Part shown: positions 52,340 through 64,000 of the stretch, piece after piece
How positions within the stretch are numbered: the first letter of the stretch is position 1
How the letters are laid out: each line of letters starts with the position of its first letter
Assembly (NCBI GenBank): GCA_902729315.2
Contig: LR746271.1
Location: 948,501-1,012,500, forward strand
Reading direction: 5' to 3'
Origin: Spirodela intermedia
Taxonomy: Eukaryota > Streptophyta > Magnoliopsida > Alismatales > Araceae
Length of the DNA stretch: 64,000 nt
Position numbers and translations under genes: made by a program
The notes under the pieces: model-generated
What the model was told of the DNA's origin: nothing
The model's input: only the letters and a program-made list of their open reading frames with translations
The model's database searches: none

Positions 52340-55300
52340 CTATTCTAAAGGTTTGGGTTTAGGTCAGGCCTAAAGATCATGTTAAGAGCCCAGTTTCTAG
52401 ACTTCCTTTGGGCCCTTGTAAAGAGGGGCCCTTTACAAAAATAACTTGGATCATGCCAACTTAGTAGGGTTGAGGTTGAGCTCAGCTTGTTGATGGGTAT
52501 CTACTTTTTCACTAATTTATCAATTGTCAGATTATAATCATGTAGTTAACTATGTAGGAGGGCCTACTTTGACCACATCAGCCTCTCCTATGGGAAATCT
52601 TTATAATGGATCATAGAGCTCTCAGTAAATATATAGATGTTATGTAGTGAGTCTCCATCACTTGTCAGGTCAAATATAATAACACATTGAATAATTTCAC
52701 AAGCCCTCGATTTATCTTCTCATCCTCCTCAATTTCAAACCTCGACCTTCCATATTACTACTTAAGGGGACTTGATGGATGAGGAATATGATGAGATTGT
52801 TCTAAAAATTGAGCTCCAATAATGCATCATTAGTGGCCTCATGTTTTGAGGTGGTGGTCTATGTTTATGTGTTATGTGTGACAATTATTTCCATGGGCAT
52901 TTGTTGATAAAATTTAAGGTTGTGGATTGTGGCTTATTTTATTTTTCATTCATAAGTTATTTCTTCGTTGCGTTTCGTATGTGAAATGACATATCAAAGT
53001 AATGTCAATTATCACATTTTAGAGCAGTTATCTAATGGCTCATTGATTCTAATTTCAATGATGATTGTTATAATGTAAGAAATTTAAATAATCAGCTATT
53101 TATAATGAACCTCATTTTAAAAACTTATTGTTACTTGTTCATCATACAATATCTATCCCATTCATTTGAGAGATATAATAGATGTTATGACATGAAACGT
53201 AGTAATTGTTGATATTTTAAGAGGTAAGTTTCTTTAGTTTTATTAGAATATTTTTGTAACTTGATTCTCAAAATCAAATGTTGTTTAATAGTGTAATCAT
53301 AAGGTTTTTGTTAGTTACAAATTCTTACATTCTTTATCCCATCACAAGAAATATAAAGTGTGCTCATGTTATTCGATGCTTACATACTTCTTTGATTAGT
53401 TACTTTGTTATGCATGATTTGTTAATCAATGTTTTTCATGTTTTCACATAAAGATCTTTACTTTAGTAGAATAAATGTATAATGACATAATCATTTTTAG
53501 ACATTGGTTCTACACATGGATAGAAACAATAACTATGGGACTAGATTAGTATTAGTAAGTCTTGTCTAAAATAATTTGGGTGCTTATAAATCGTTAAGAT
53601 TTTAATACAGGAGTTTGCATGGTGAAAAAATGTAATATCCATTTCTTTTCATTGCTCCAACTTTGGAAAATGTTTAGGAGGGAGGAAAAATCTCGAGTGC
53701 ATCTAAAACCTAGTAGAGATTGAAATGTTTATATGAATTTCAAATGTATCTTTATGTTTTCATTCCTTATCACTTATAAAATTCACTAATATTTTGGAAA
53801 AAATATATAAATTTAGTTGATTCAAGACATTGTGTAAAGTCTAACAATAGAATTGGATTTTCCCAACATAGTATGTATTAGCTATATTCATTATTTATAG
53901 AATTTAAATTTCAAAGCATTATCATATGTAATATTTTCAACACTTAATGTTCACCCTCATATTGTTCATAGAATACACATGAAACTTCAAACATCAGTTT
54001 TGAGTTTTATTATAATTACTAGTTATCAAAGAGGGTACTAATTATTTTCTCCTCTCCCACCAAAAATTCTATTTTTTTAGGGTATTGTGTGTTAAAGGAT
54101 AGGTTAACTTCTTACTTGATTATGTCATCAAATTGTTGAATGATTAAACTTTATCTTTTAGATCTTATTGGATCAATGAATACCTTAAATTGTTAGATGT
54201 TTGTTTGGCCAACATTAACTTGTTAGATGAAAATCTTACTTGTTTTGCTTTCTCTTTACTTAATTTAATATGTCATGTTGGTGTTTTCTCATTTATTTTA
54301 TTAATTTAATATAAGCCTCTCTAACCCTAACACTTCTAGGTTTCAATTTTATTATTTCATGTTATTTTATTAGATGATTTGTGATTTTTTTTTAATGTTA
54401 CTAGTTCATGATGGCAAATAGTACGCTGGTTCATGTCTTCATTCATATTGATGTTACAAAATATGTCTTTTTAGGTTGTTGATGGGAGCTATATATTTAA
54501 CGAAGGAAAGGTATCATTATTTTTAAATTTTCCTCTACATTTTTTACTGTCATCTAACTTATATTCACAAAAACTTTTAATTTTTATTAGCTTAAATTAT
54601 GAACATGAAATTCTCTCAAAATTTTTTTACTAGGTGTCAACAATTGACATGGAAACACTCAAATATCTTCTAATGGGTTTATTTGAGAAGCATCATGCTT
54701 GTAACTTTTTTATTTATGTCCAAAATTATGATAAACATGACCTTAAAAATCATGAAAGATTGCATCTTATGAAAGTTTCAACAAGAGAAATTATTTAGTA
54801 CCTATGAAAGTTTCATTATTCAAGTCATGAGATTTTTAATCATTTCTAGTGCTTTATTTTCTTTTGTGCTCATCTTTATTGATTTTTATGAGTTTCAATC
54901 AACTTATTGGATGTGTTTGGTGACACTTCATTGAATTAAATAAGGGTAACATAAATAAGGGAGAAATGAGAATAATAAAACTCTTAACATTATGTTTGGA
55001 TGTAATATCCACTTCAGGTGCACCTAAGCATGAGTAAGACTTTTTCTTTGAACTTTGAAGGAAAAAGCCTCCATGATGGGGATGCTTGCTTAGTTGACTG
55101 GACTAGTGAGAATTCAATTTAGGTTCCTTTTGTGAGTGCTTGAATGATGGTTTAATTTCAATTTTTGGAAGGGATATATGAAGCACCGAAAGTCTTTGAC
55201 TAAATTATAATTTTTTATATTGTTGTTGTATATAGGATAAACCTAAGAGATGATGAGTACCATAGCATAAACATAGACATGTTATGTCATAGGAAGCTCA

Positions 55301-56690
55301 AAATAGTAGAATATTTTATTTTCTGATGCTTATATAGGAAACATAACCAATCTTATATAGTAGAATAGCAAGAATTTTAAGGTCATTGACTACTAAATCG
55401 TATATATATTTCATATTCAATGCACGCGACCATAAGCTTTCAAGTTAAAAAACAGAAGTATTTGTCATTTACCTCTATGATATTAGGTCTATACTTTTGC
55501 TGACAAAAAATATGGGACTATTGGAAGCTCTTAGTGTCTACAATATCCCATGATATTAAGGAGAATGAAGAGATAGACATGTTAATTGATTCAAATCATT
55601 TTGTCATTCTTCATTTCATAACTCATATAGTGCGAGCTCTCATCTCTCTACTACTAGGTGTTCACTTGCCTCAACACCATCTAGGCTGGAACCTACATTC
55701 TCAACAAGTTGGAATATAGGTCATTCAGCCTCCTCGAACTTTTGGTGTGACATCCAAAGGGGAAACAACCAAGTGCAAGAAAGTCATTTGCGGTCCATCC
55801 TACTTACCCAACAAGGTAATTATGCTATGTTTCTTAAACCCCACCTGGTGTTCTTCAATTGTCTCTTCATTCAATCGACTAATGCAAGTCATTCGGTCAA
55901 TTGCCACAAATCGTCTCATGCCCAACACCAATGGGTTCCCCACTCAATCCAAGTTAGACCGCCGCATGTGACTCTTAATCCAACCATGAGATTCCAAGAA
56001 TTGCACCTTTTATAACTTTGTTGGATGATGAATCTATCTGAGTGTAGATTGTTTGATAAGCATAGCACAAATTCTTCATTTTGGAAAATTTTATACAAAA
56101 AACCAATTTTTTATAGAAAAGTTTTAAATATTTTAGCCATAAAGTGTAATATTTGAATAATTTTTTTGGGGGTTTATTCAATTTCAGATCTCTCTTATCT
56201 TTCCAAATATTGAGATAATTTTTCTAGGTTTTAGCTACCACTCACCATGAGACGATAGTCTTTGATCATCGAGAAGGTAACTAATTGAGATTTTTTATTT
56301 TTAGAAATTAATTTTTTATTTTGGGCACTTGATCGGCCGGTTAAACATAGTTTTGTACTTAAATGATCCTCATCATCTGATAAAATGATCAGGAGTGGGT
56401 AATTTTACTTCATCTTCTTTTTTTCTTCATTCTCTCCTTTAGATGATGCTATAAGAAGTTGACCATCGTTGGATTTCTAGCTGCTATCATCTACTTGAAC
56501 ATGGTATGGATTTTTTTGGTCAATATCTATGGGAGGTCAATGATAGTTTGTCCACCTTGATTATTTGAAAAAATCAAATTTTATTTGATAAAATTCGTTG
56601 GGTATGTCTATGGTGCATTTTCATATCCTTGCGAGATGGTTTTATAAATGTCAATTCATATAATCCCTTTCTGGGCCTTCCTCCTGATCT
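52340..56690. other. AT-rich gene-poor DNA
   Basis: No gene is supported. Short frames near 54500 and 54630-54790 vaguely recall the N-terminal region of plant Mutator-like transposases, but nothing diagnostic is visible. The frame at 55534-56015 has no family match. The segment probably continues the repeat-rich block on its left. Confidence 0.5.
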
Positions 56691-56699
56691 AGCCAATTC

Positions 56700-57460
56700 A
56701 GCCGACTGGCCCAATCGTGTTTGCTTTGGGGATGCTTGAGTGGCCGCACCTTAGATGGCCCAATATGGGCCGCATGCTATATAGGAGGCCCAAAGTGCCG
56801 CCCCGGTTGAAGCCCAAAAGGTTGGAGGAGGAGCTTTTGGAACCACAGAGAAGCGGTTGGAGCGAGGGTGGGACTGGGCCCGATATGTGGACCACGAGAC
56901 CCAATAAGGTTTTCAGTCTGACACAAACCGCGGGTTCGTTACGATGGATGGGGGGGGGGGGTGTTGTGGGACCCAGGATCCTCCTGCCCAGTCCATTTAT
57001 TCCCTTGTATTCAGTTCATTCCTACGGATTCTCTCTCACCTCACCGCCCACATTCATTGCAGAAAAAACAGCTTCCTTTCTACTCATACCCACTTCGTAG
57101 ATCTCCTCTCTCTCACTCTCTCAGAGCAAACAGCAGGAGAACCCACAACTGAGAAGGGAGAGAAGAGCTCGCAGGGGACCGCCGGATCACGAGATTCCAG
57201 CTGCCCCTCAGCCTCTCTCTCTCTCTCTCTTTCTACCTCTCTCTCTCACACACACTCCTACATCTCTGAAGACCAAAAACCACACCCACCCATGGACCTC
57301 GCCATCATTACTCATCGTCCTGGCCGTTGGCGGGCCTTCTCCCCTCCGGGGTTCCTCCACCAGCCTTTCTGCAGGTCAGAGTTTGTTGAAGAGCGCGGGT
57401 CAACCGGATACTGCTCGGTCAAAGGATCTTATCATGCGGTCAAGATGCGACTTAATTAGC
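56700..57460 (+). other. Orphan promoter/leader-like block with a small ORF (57292-57459, 55 aa)
   Basis: This GC-rich segment stands out from its AT-rich surroundings. Its left part (56700-56900) has many GGCCCA/TGGGCC-type motifs and a TATATA (about 56780). The middle (57000-57290) is a C/T/A-rich leader-like stretch with CT microsatellites. An ATG in good context at 57292 opens MDLAIITHRPGRWRAFSPPGF, ending at 57459; a possible donor (CTGCAG|GTCAGAG) lies at about 57375. I recognise no family and find no continuing exon, so this may be the 5' end of a non-coding RNA, a truncated gene or a peptide gene. Confidence 0.3.
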
Positions 57461-57544
57461 CTGGCCGCATGAGGACCCCCCCTCCTCCCCATTTAATCTG
57501 GTCGGCTTGTCACACCGACCGGACCGCCCCCAGCATTCACTTCA

Positions 57545-57760
57545 ACCCCTCTTTCTCTCTCTCTCTCTCTCTCTCTCACCCTCTCCATCTACCGGCACGA
57601 AGTAAGAGCTCGGCGGTGCCGCGGACACACACGGTGTATTCAATCCAAAGCCTCCGGGAGTGCCACCTGCGCCCCCCCCCTCTCTCTCACTCTCTCTATC
57701 TATCTATCTCTCTGTATGCGGATACGTTAGCGGAGTAAGAGCACGGCGGTGCATGCAGAG
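57545..57760. repeat. Tandem duplication of a CT tract plus AGTAAGAGC(T/A)CGGCGGTGC
   Basis: The block AGTAAGAGC.CGGCGGTGC occurs at about 57602-57620 and 57737-57755. Each copy is preceded by a CT microsatellite (57550-57578 and 57678-57712). Confidence 0.65.
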
Positions 57761-60027
57761 CGACCAACCGCCGGGAATTAACGTCCGGCAAGCGGGGGCG
57801 GCTCCGTCGCCGGTGCATGGGTCTTCAGAGAGCTCATTCATGGCGCAGCAATCTCTATCTACCTGGCCTTGAGGACTCGAAGAATCGTATATCAACGTGC
57901 TTTATTGGAGACATTGATGGGAGCTCTGAGATTATTGACGGATAGCCCATGAAGCAGGCCCCCGAAGGGAATCAGGTAAGGGAGCGACTTCATGGGCAGA
58001 CCTAGTTTTGACATCGGCGCCAGTCTTGGAGACGATTCGGAGTGTTTGATCTCCTACATTTGGTGTTTCTAGAGAGATAATGGATGCGTTCTTGGAACTG
58101 CTCGCCATTGATGGAGACGCTGGCTTCCTTACGGAGGGAAACATTTCAAAATCTAGTGAGAGAATGTGGGTGAAGATTTCAAGCTAGCTAGTTGTCACCA
58201 AGGACGAAGGTGTGTAAAATGAAGGGTTGACGGTGGAGATGGGCCACTCTGAGCGTGAGTGAATCATTAAACTTTTTTTATTGTTTGTAGATAACTTTAT
58301 CATTCATGTTGGTGCACTGGACAATTGATCTAGTTTGCCTTTTAAAAAAAAACTTTTAACATTCACTCGAAACACTAAACCTAGAATATTAGCTCTTAAA
58401 CCCTAAAACTTGCCATTCATATAAAATAAATCTCCCATGAACATATAGACTGTTAGTCCTCAAATATTAAAGAGGAATTCAGTTCAAATCAAAGCTCTCA
58501 TGAAGTGTTAGGCATCTTCACTCTTCATGACCACTTTTACTAAGTATATGACAACATATATTTCAAAATTATAGAAATATCATTATCAAAGAACTTCAAT
58601 GGGGCTAAGTTAGAAACACGTGTACACGCAATCAGTGATTTGCGTATTGTGTACGCAAGAGTCACTCCATACGATCTGCCATTGAAGATAATTGAATGCT
58701 CCTCAAGAACTTACAAGTGTTATGGGTTATCCAAATTTAATGCTGATAGGGATGCCTTGAGCTCCCCTCATTTTACCATGGGAATTTCACAATATCCAAA
58801 GTTGTCAAGGCAGTAAAAATAGAAGTAATTTTCTAATATATCCATTCCCACGAATCTTGCCAACTTGTGAAATGCCTTAGTGGAGACTAGCAAAGAATCT
58901 TGGGAGCTTATCCCACCATGTTAAACTCAACGTTGTATACCCACCCTTGCTCTTGCCTACTTGTTTAGTTTCAAACTTTTATGTTAGTCATAAAAAAGTA
59001 TGCATTATTGAAAATTATTTGTAAAAAAGTTTGGCCCCTGCGAAGGCAAAAGTACCATGAAATGGGTAATAACTATAAATGACCAGTAGACACTTGTGAA
59101 GTTAATAGGAGGGCAATTATGGGTAAAGGTAAGGTTTTCTATTGAGTGGCTGATACTCGTTTATTATTTAAGAAAGGATATGAACGTTGCTGGATAGGAA
59201 CTGGAGGGGAAAGGAGCACGTCTCGAGAGGTAGTCCCTATGTTTTTATGAAATTCAAGGTTAGTCATAGATATAAATATATATGTGGAAATTAAATTTTT
59301 TATCATGATTCGTACTTTTCGATGAGTTTCTAGGTAGTTTTAGATGCAGCATGTGTATATCTTCGTGAATAAATTAGTATGCTGAGGTAGACAGGGCGGA
59401 GAGGGAGAGAGAGAGCTGATGACCCTTTGTTAGGTTTGAGGGCTGGGGTTTGTCCATTTAATGAGGCTCGGTGCATGATGGGTCGACTTGGGCTGCCACG
59501 CCAGTCCCTAGAAAGATTTGAGGGGTACGGAGTCTGGGCCATCGCGATCATCGGGTCAAGATCATGCGGCAGCGCCAGCGCCGTAGTGGTCTGATTCCGT
59601 CGCCTCCGCTGCGCTGCACTGCATGCATGCATGCCCGCGACGCCACCGGATGGAACCACTTCTCCAATGAGTGTTCGGCTCCCCAACCGGAAGGTGCCGG
59701 CCAATGGCAATTCGGCCTCTGGTGAACCCCCCTCGGCGGAGGAACCTAACGAGAAGCCCTGCCCGGCCGGCCATGAACAGTACTTTTCCACGATAAGATC
59801 ATCAGCTCAGATGCTTTCACTCAAGAATCTGTGGAGCTGATGCTCTCTCTCTCTCTCTCTGAACTGGCATGCTTAATCATATATTTACCTTCTAGAAGAA
59901 ATAACCAACGTGAGCTGATGTTCATCGATTCTCTTCCTCTCTCTCGCTCTCTCTCTCTCTTACCGACATGGCCAATTCCACATTTCCGTTCAATCTTATG
60001 GGGAAATAATCTACGTGGGAGTATCAG

Positions 60028-60028
<1 letters not shown>

Positions 60029-60093
<65 letters not shown>
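60029..60093. repeat. (CT)n microsatellite, about 32 units
   Basis: Uninterrupted CT repeat, preceded by GACC and followed by CCATGCAT. Confidence 0.97.
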
Positions 60094-60097
<4 letters not shown>

Positions 60098-62072
60098 CAT
60101 ACTTACAGCAGGCGAGATCCCACAGTTTAAGTGAGCAGGTTGTCACATGAAACCAAGGGCTCGCAGGCCCTCAGGTACTCAGTCCACGAGCGGCACACCC
60201 CCCGGATGGCAACGGCTCACCTACCGCACCGCACTCGCCGGTCCCACGGACAGCTCAACCATGTCCCCACCTTAGGGGGTCCACTCACGAGCTATTTCAC
60301 TGACACGTCTCCGGTTCATGAGAAGACGATAGAATCTCCCAGAAAAATTCAAAGATACGATCTAGGTCTTCTCTCTCTCCACTTCCCTTACGTTTAGGGC
60401 TTGCGAAGTTAGGCGGTTCATCTTGCCTCAAGGTATGCTTCTCACCTACAGCGCCATTGATCATCCATAAAATATGACCTGGTTATGATTCCTTATACAT
60501 TTTAGAGCGAGAGAGAGAGCGGGAGAGAGAGAGAGAGACTAGTTGCGAAAGTATCATAACTCACAAGCAAATAAAGAGAGACTTATCCGTTGTAATTTCA
60601 AAAGCTAGTGGGTGGTATTGTTCAACCTATTGCCATCCTCCACTTGACATAACTCCATTGGAGTACCGTGGTCAACATCAATGTGTAAGTTGGAGAACAA
60701 TTTAGGTTTGAAGATTGCCTCGTCCATTGGCACAACTAGATCAAAATTTTAACAATGTGGGTAAAAATATGTTCAAACCAGCATTTACTTTTCATAATAC
60801 TGACAAATATTGATCAACAAATACAATCCAGTGAAAATGTCTCATTCATCATGAACAGTCAGTCAATGTGGTAGAGACCAAGGATCAGGACTTGTTTCTC
60901 TTAATTCATGCCATGGTTAAGCTATCAACAAGAGTGCATTGAATTTCAAAGCGATGAGCATTCAAAAATATAGAAGCACTCGCACTAGCCCAAAGTTGTG
61001 GAATTTAATGGCATAATGTTGAAAATTGCAAGAATAAAGAAGGTTATTATTTGGTCATATCTCAAAACGAAATCATCACAATAATTTCATGGTCATAGGA
61101 TAACACACCATCATGTATCTTCATAGCTATGTCATGAATTCTCTATCTTCAATGCATATGATTATCGTATTTCTTGGCATTTTGAAATGCAAGCCTAAGT
61201 TACCAATTTGATATATTTACTTCCAAACAAATCATTTTTCACATCTAATGCTTCACAATCATCCCTGGCGCCCTGAATTTCTTCAACTCTTTACAAGCTA
61301 ATATGGACAGCAAGAGTCCAATCAGCTGTATTAATTGACCAATGATACTACATGTTTCTATGAGAGGGGGGGCACTTCGCATATGTTTAGAGAATATCTG
61401 AACTTGAAGTGGTGTGGGTTCATGTTCTACCCTAACTAGTGTTCATATATTTTCTCAAACATTGGTGTTATTGAAGCTCTATGCTTAAATTAGTTTGGAA
61501 ATTAATTGACCAATAATACTACTAGTTGGTGATGGCGCAACATAAATTAGTGTGGAAATTAAGATATCTGGCCCTTTTAGGTGGGGAGATAGATTAATGT
61601 ATGGGGTAGAAACATCAAGATCGAAAGGATTGGAAGGATGTGACGTGATTGATTTCCCATTAAGTTAATACGGATACAAGTGGAGGGAATATTTTTTCAC
61701 AATAAAACGGGAAATTCTGCTGAATTTGCAACCATATTTAGAAACGATTATCGTAAAAAGAAATCTAATTTTCTTGACTGGGATTTGAAGTTTATGAAAA
61801 ATAAATATCCAAATTTATATTGAATGAATAAGCTTTCTGGAGAAAAAGTTGCCACTATTTCGTCTTAAAATAAACGTTTCAAGACCAAGGAAATATTGGG
61901 ACGAAATCATCGGGATCAAAGATGCCACCTACTCACCCCCAAACGTTCGGAGAGGAGGGAACTTACCGATACATCCCGTCCACATTTGGCACTGCGTGTA
62001 GGGATCGATGGGGGAAGAGAGAGAGAGAGATGCGTGTTCGTGCTTGTCCGCGTAATGGGCACATGGAGACAT

Positions 62073-62129
<57 letters not shown>

Positions 62130-62505
62130 GGGTGTCCATGCACACTAGCTCGGAGGGAACAAGAGGAAGGGGAAAAGAAGAGAAGAAAGAGAACAGGCAA
62201 GGTGAGATAACCTCCCTTGCCTCTCTCTCTCTCTCTCTCTCTCTATCTCTGTCTCTGACTTTCCCTCTCCTTCTCTCCACTTGTGTGTCTCTATCCCCGT
62301 CCCCACACGTCTCCCGTTGTATCCTCCCCACAGTTGGATTAGAGAAAGATGGGTACAAACAGGACCGACCCGAAGAAGCAGATAGAGAGATAAATAGATA
62401 GGTCCACCTGCAGAAAGAAGCAGAAATTTTACGGAGGAACTGGAACCCACTGGTTTTTTCTGACAAGAAGGGATTTTTAACGGTGGGCTGTGGCGGATGA
62501 GAGTG

Positions 62506-62513
62506 TATATAAA
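62506..62513 (+). promoter_or_regulatory. TATA-like element of the NAC gene
   Basis: TATATAAA lies 52 bp before the preferred start at 62565. If used, the leader is only about 20-25 nt and the upstream in-frame ATG at 62490 would not be transcribed. A leader-internal chance match is the alternative. Confidence 0.4.
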
Positions 62514-62564
62514 GGAGTGGAGGAGAGAGGTCTGGGGATTAGGCGTGATGAACCGAGTCTGTTA

Positions 62565-62811
62565 ATGGCAATTGCAGCAGCCATGAACAGTCGTGTGGAG
62601 GACGAGGATGGACACGAGCACGACGTGGTGATGCCCGGATTCCGCTTCCATCCCACCGAGGAGGAGCTCGTGGAGTTTTACCTCCGACGGAAGGTGGAGG
62701 GGAGGCCCTTCAACGTGGAGCTCATAACCTTCCTCGATCTGTACCGCTATGATCCTTGGGAGCTACCCGGTACACATGAGAATCCCTAATTGTCTCTCTT
62801 TCTCTCTCACT

Positions 62812-62850
<39 letters not shown>

Positions 62851-63031
62851 TCTCTCTCTCGATATTTTCCTAAAAAAATCCTTGTAAAGCTTGTGTGCAT
62901 GTGTGTCTCTAAGGAATTAGGTTAGTTTCAGATTCCGGTGTTCCTTCTTTCTCTCTACAATGAGATTTTATGGAAATATATACATAATTCCTCCGTGTAA
63001 TCTAAGAACTAGGTTGGTTTCAGATTCCATG

Positions 63032-63081
<50 letters not shown>

Positions 63082-63615
63082 GCTCTCTCTCCATTCATCC
63101 TACCTAGAATGTTTTCACAAATTCCCCCTATAATGCTTACCAGTGACGTGTGTATGAGGAATTGGTTTTCTTTCGGAATCGATGGCGCCTCTGTGAGCTA
63201 ATATTTCTTCTTCCTCATCTTGTTCTTCCTTCCCCTTCATTTGCTTCCTCTTTTTCTCCTTCATGTTCTTCTTGTACATCTTCCTCTTTTCCACCATCTT
63301 CTCCTTCTAATTCGTTGTCATCCTCTTCTTCTTCACTTGGTGTCAGCAATGGCGGCAATTGGGGAGAAGGAGTGGTTCTTCTACGTGCCTAGGGACAGGA
63401 AATACAGGAACGGCGACCGGCCAAACCGGGTGACGACCTCGGGCTACTGGAAGGCCACCGGCGCCGACAGGATGATCCGCTCGGAGAGCTCCAGGCCCAT
63501 CGGCCTGAAGAAGACCCTCGTATTCTACTCCGGCAAGGCCCCCAAGGGCGTTCGCACGAGCTGGATCATGAATGAGTATCGGCTTCCTCACCACGAGACC
63601 GATCGCTATCTCAAG
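62565..63615 (+). CDS. NAC-domain transcription factor, NAC35/LOV1-like, first two exons (3' part outside window)
   Basis: Model within the window: join(62565..62769, 63347..63615), 158 aa so far. All NAC DNA-binding subdomains A-D are present: [59 protein letters not shown] followed by [31 protein letters not shown] and [12 protein letters not shown]. The intron between subdomains B and C is the usual NAC intron position. The sequence around the intron (ELP+[10 protein letters not shown]) and the acidic, His-rich N-terminus are closest to what I recall of Arabidopsis NAC035/LOV1, which represses flowering and promotes cold responses. The regulatory C-terminal domain is not in the window. The start at 62565 (MAIAAAMNS) is favoured over 62490 because of the TATA-like element between them; 62583 is a further option. 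Confidence 0.9.
62811..63090. repeat. Two CT microsatellites in NAC intron 1
   Basis: Impure CT tracts lie at about 62795-62860 and 63031-63088 inside the 577-bp intron (62770-63346). Confidence 0.93.
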
Positions 63616-64000
63616 GTTATATTCTTCGTCAATTTTCCCAGTTCATGCGGCCGCAGAAGATAGTCACTGCGCTGCTCTTCCCTCCGTTTCTGTTTATCTT
63701 CTGTTTATATCAACTGGGCGCTTCAAGCATCTGATGGATCACAACCAAAAGGACAGATTTTGATGGAAATTTGGATCTGAGGTTTTCCGTTCGATAATTC
63801 TATCAACAGCCCCTAGAGGTTTGCGGGTTAGGGTTAATTTGCACATGTGGGGGTTAGATATCTTGATTGTATAGCGTGGGATTGGGTGTTAATCTCAGTT
63901 GAGTCAATCTATTGGGGGATTGCTGTCGTTCTAGCTTGTGTAAGAGACGTACAGTTCGTGATCTGATGCTAAGTCCTGCTTTGGTATCACACCCATACAG
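63616..64000 (+). other. NAC intron 2, apparently ending exactly at the window edge
   Basis: The donor AAG|GTTATA is at 63616. No further NAC coding sequence is found to the end. The last bases (TTGGTATCACACCCATACAG) form a plausible acceptor with AG at 63999-64000, so the third exon may begin at the first base beyond the window. Confidence 0.5.

Larger units (their letters stand above)
57461..62480. other. Mostly non-coding interval with CT/GA microsatellites
   Basis: No gene is supported. The interval includes a GC-rich patch at 59400-59800 with TGCATGCATGCATGC at about 59620, microsatellites at 59842-59860 and 60029-60093, a GC-rich patch at 60160-60310, AT-rich sequence at 60540-61870, and the CT-rich upstream region of the NAC gene (62071-62126 and 62220-62242). 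Confidence 0.5.

Noticed and set aside
54480-54800. Possible Mutator-like transposase N-terminal fragment
   Set aside because: Resemblance is only impressionistic and short; no diagnostic transposase motif seen.
56944-57459. 171-aa frame running through the CT-rich leader
   Set aside because: Its upstream 115 residues translate microsatellite and leader sequence; only the internal ATG at 57292 is a plausible start, and even that is weak.
57920-57990. Segment resembling a miR166-type arm (GAAGCAGGCCCCCGAAGG)
   Set aside because: Does not match the mature microRNA and no matching complementary arm was found nearby.
59330-59791. 153-aa minus-strand ORF in a GC-rich patch
   Set aside because: No recognisable domain, no splice partners, ends in low-complexity sequence; kept only as an unexplained GC-rich patch.

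Overview
This is nuclear DNA from a flowering plant. Genes are split by GT-AG introns, several products carry plastid or mitochondrial targeting sequences, the families include plant-only ones (NAC, ARGOS/OSR, PGG-type ankyrin), CT/GA microsatellites are abundant, and broken plant LTR and LINE retroelements are present. The GC-rich 5' coding exons would suit a monocot or early-diverging lineage, but I cannot fix the species. All gene models were built by hand from splice sites, reading phase and remembered family conservation; no search was run.

Layout. 1-4693: the last exon of a PGG-domain ankyrin membrane protein, then a six-exon plastid SLOG/DprA-like protein. 5246-17562: a divergent pair, with a thylakoid rhodanese-like protein (minus) and the CORVET subunit VPS3 (plus, 14 exons). 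18193-28876: a second divergent pair, with the chloroplast outer-envelope channel OEP37 (minus) and the mitochondrial-type protease DEGP10 (plus). 29347-38883: a 0.7 kb CT tract, an uncharacterised single-exon Ser/Pro-rich protein, the adenine DNA glycosylase MUTY and the plastid RNA-binding protein RAP. 38884-41650: AT-rich repeat-derived DNA. 41679-45700: a small gene island with a LEA_2 protein (G-box pair and leader intron) and an ARGOS/OSR organ-size protein. 45701-56690: AT-rich DNA with dead Ty1/copia (plus) and Ty3/gypsy (minus) pol remnants. 56700-62500: mostly unassigned, with an orphan promoter-like and leader-like block near 57.0-57.4 kb. 62565-64000: the first two exons of a NAC35/LOV1-like transcription factor that runs off the right edge.

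The genes are ordinary housekeeping and regulatory genes in no obvious shared pathway, although five of them (SLOG, rhodanese, OEP37, DEGP10, RAP) act in organelles. I found no convincing new multi-gene system. The most interesting signals are: a rhodanese-like protein with no catalytic Cys that ends in a TROL/TIC62-type FNR-recruitment motif on its own 48-nt exon; repeated imperfect tandem duplications of about 90-200 bp inside introns, including decayed copies of an acceptor plus exon start in DEGP10; a site-II-rich bidirectional promoter; and a LEA gene with a G-box pair, a 1.7 kb leader intron and a two-codon last exon.
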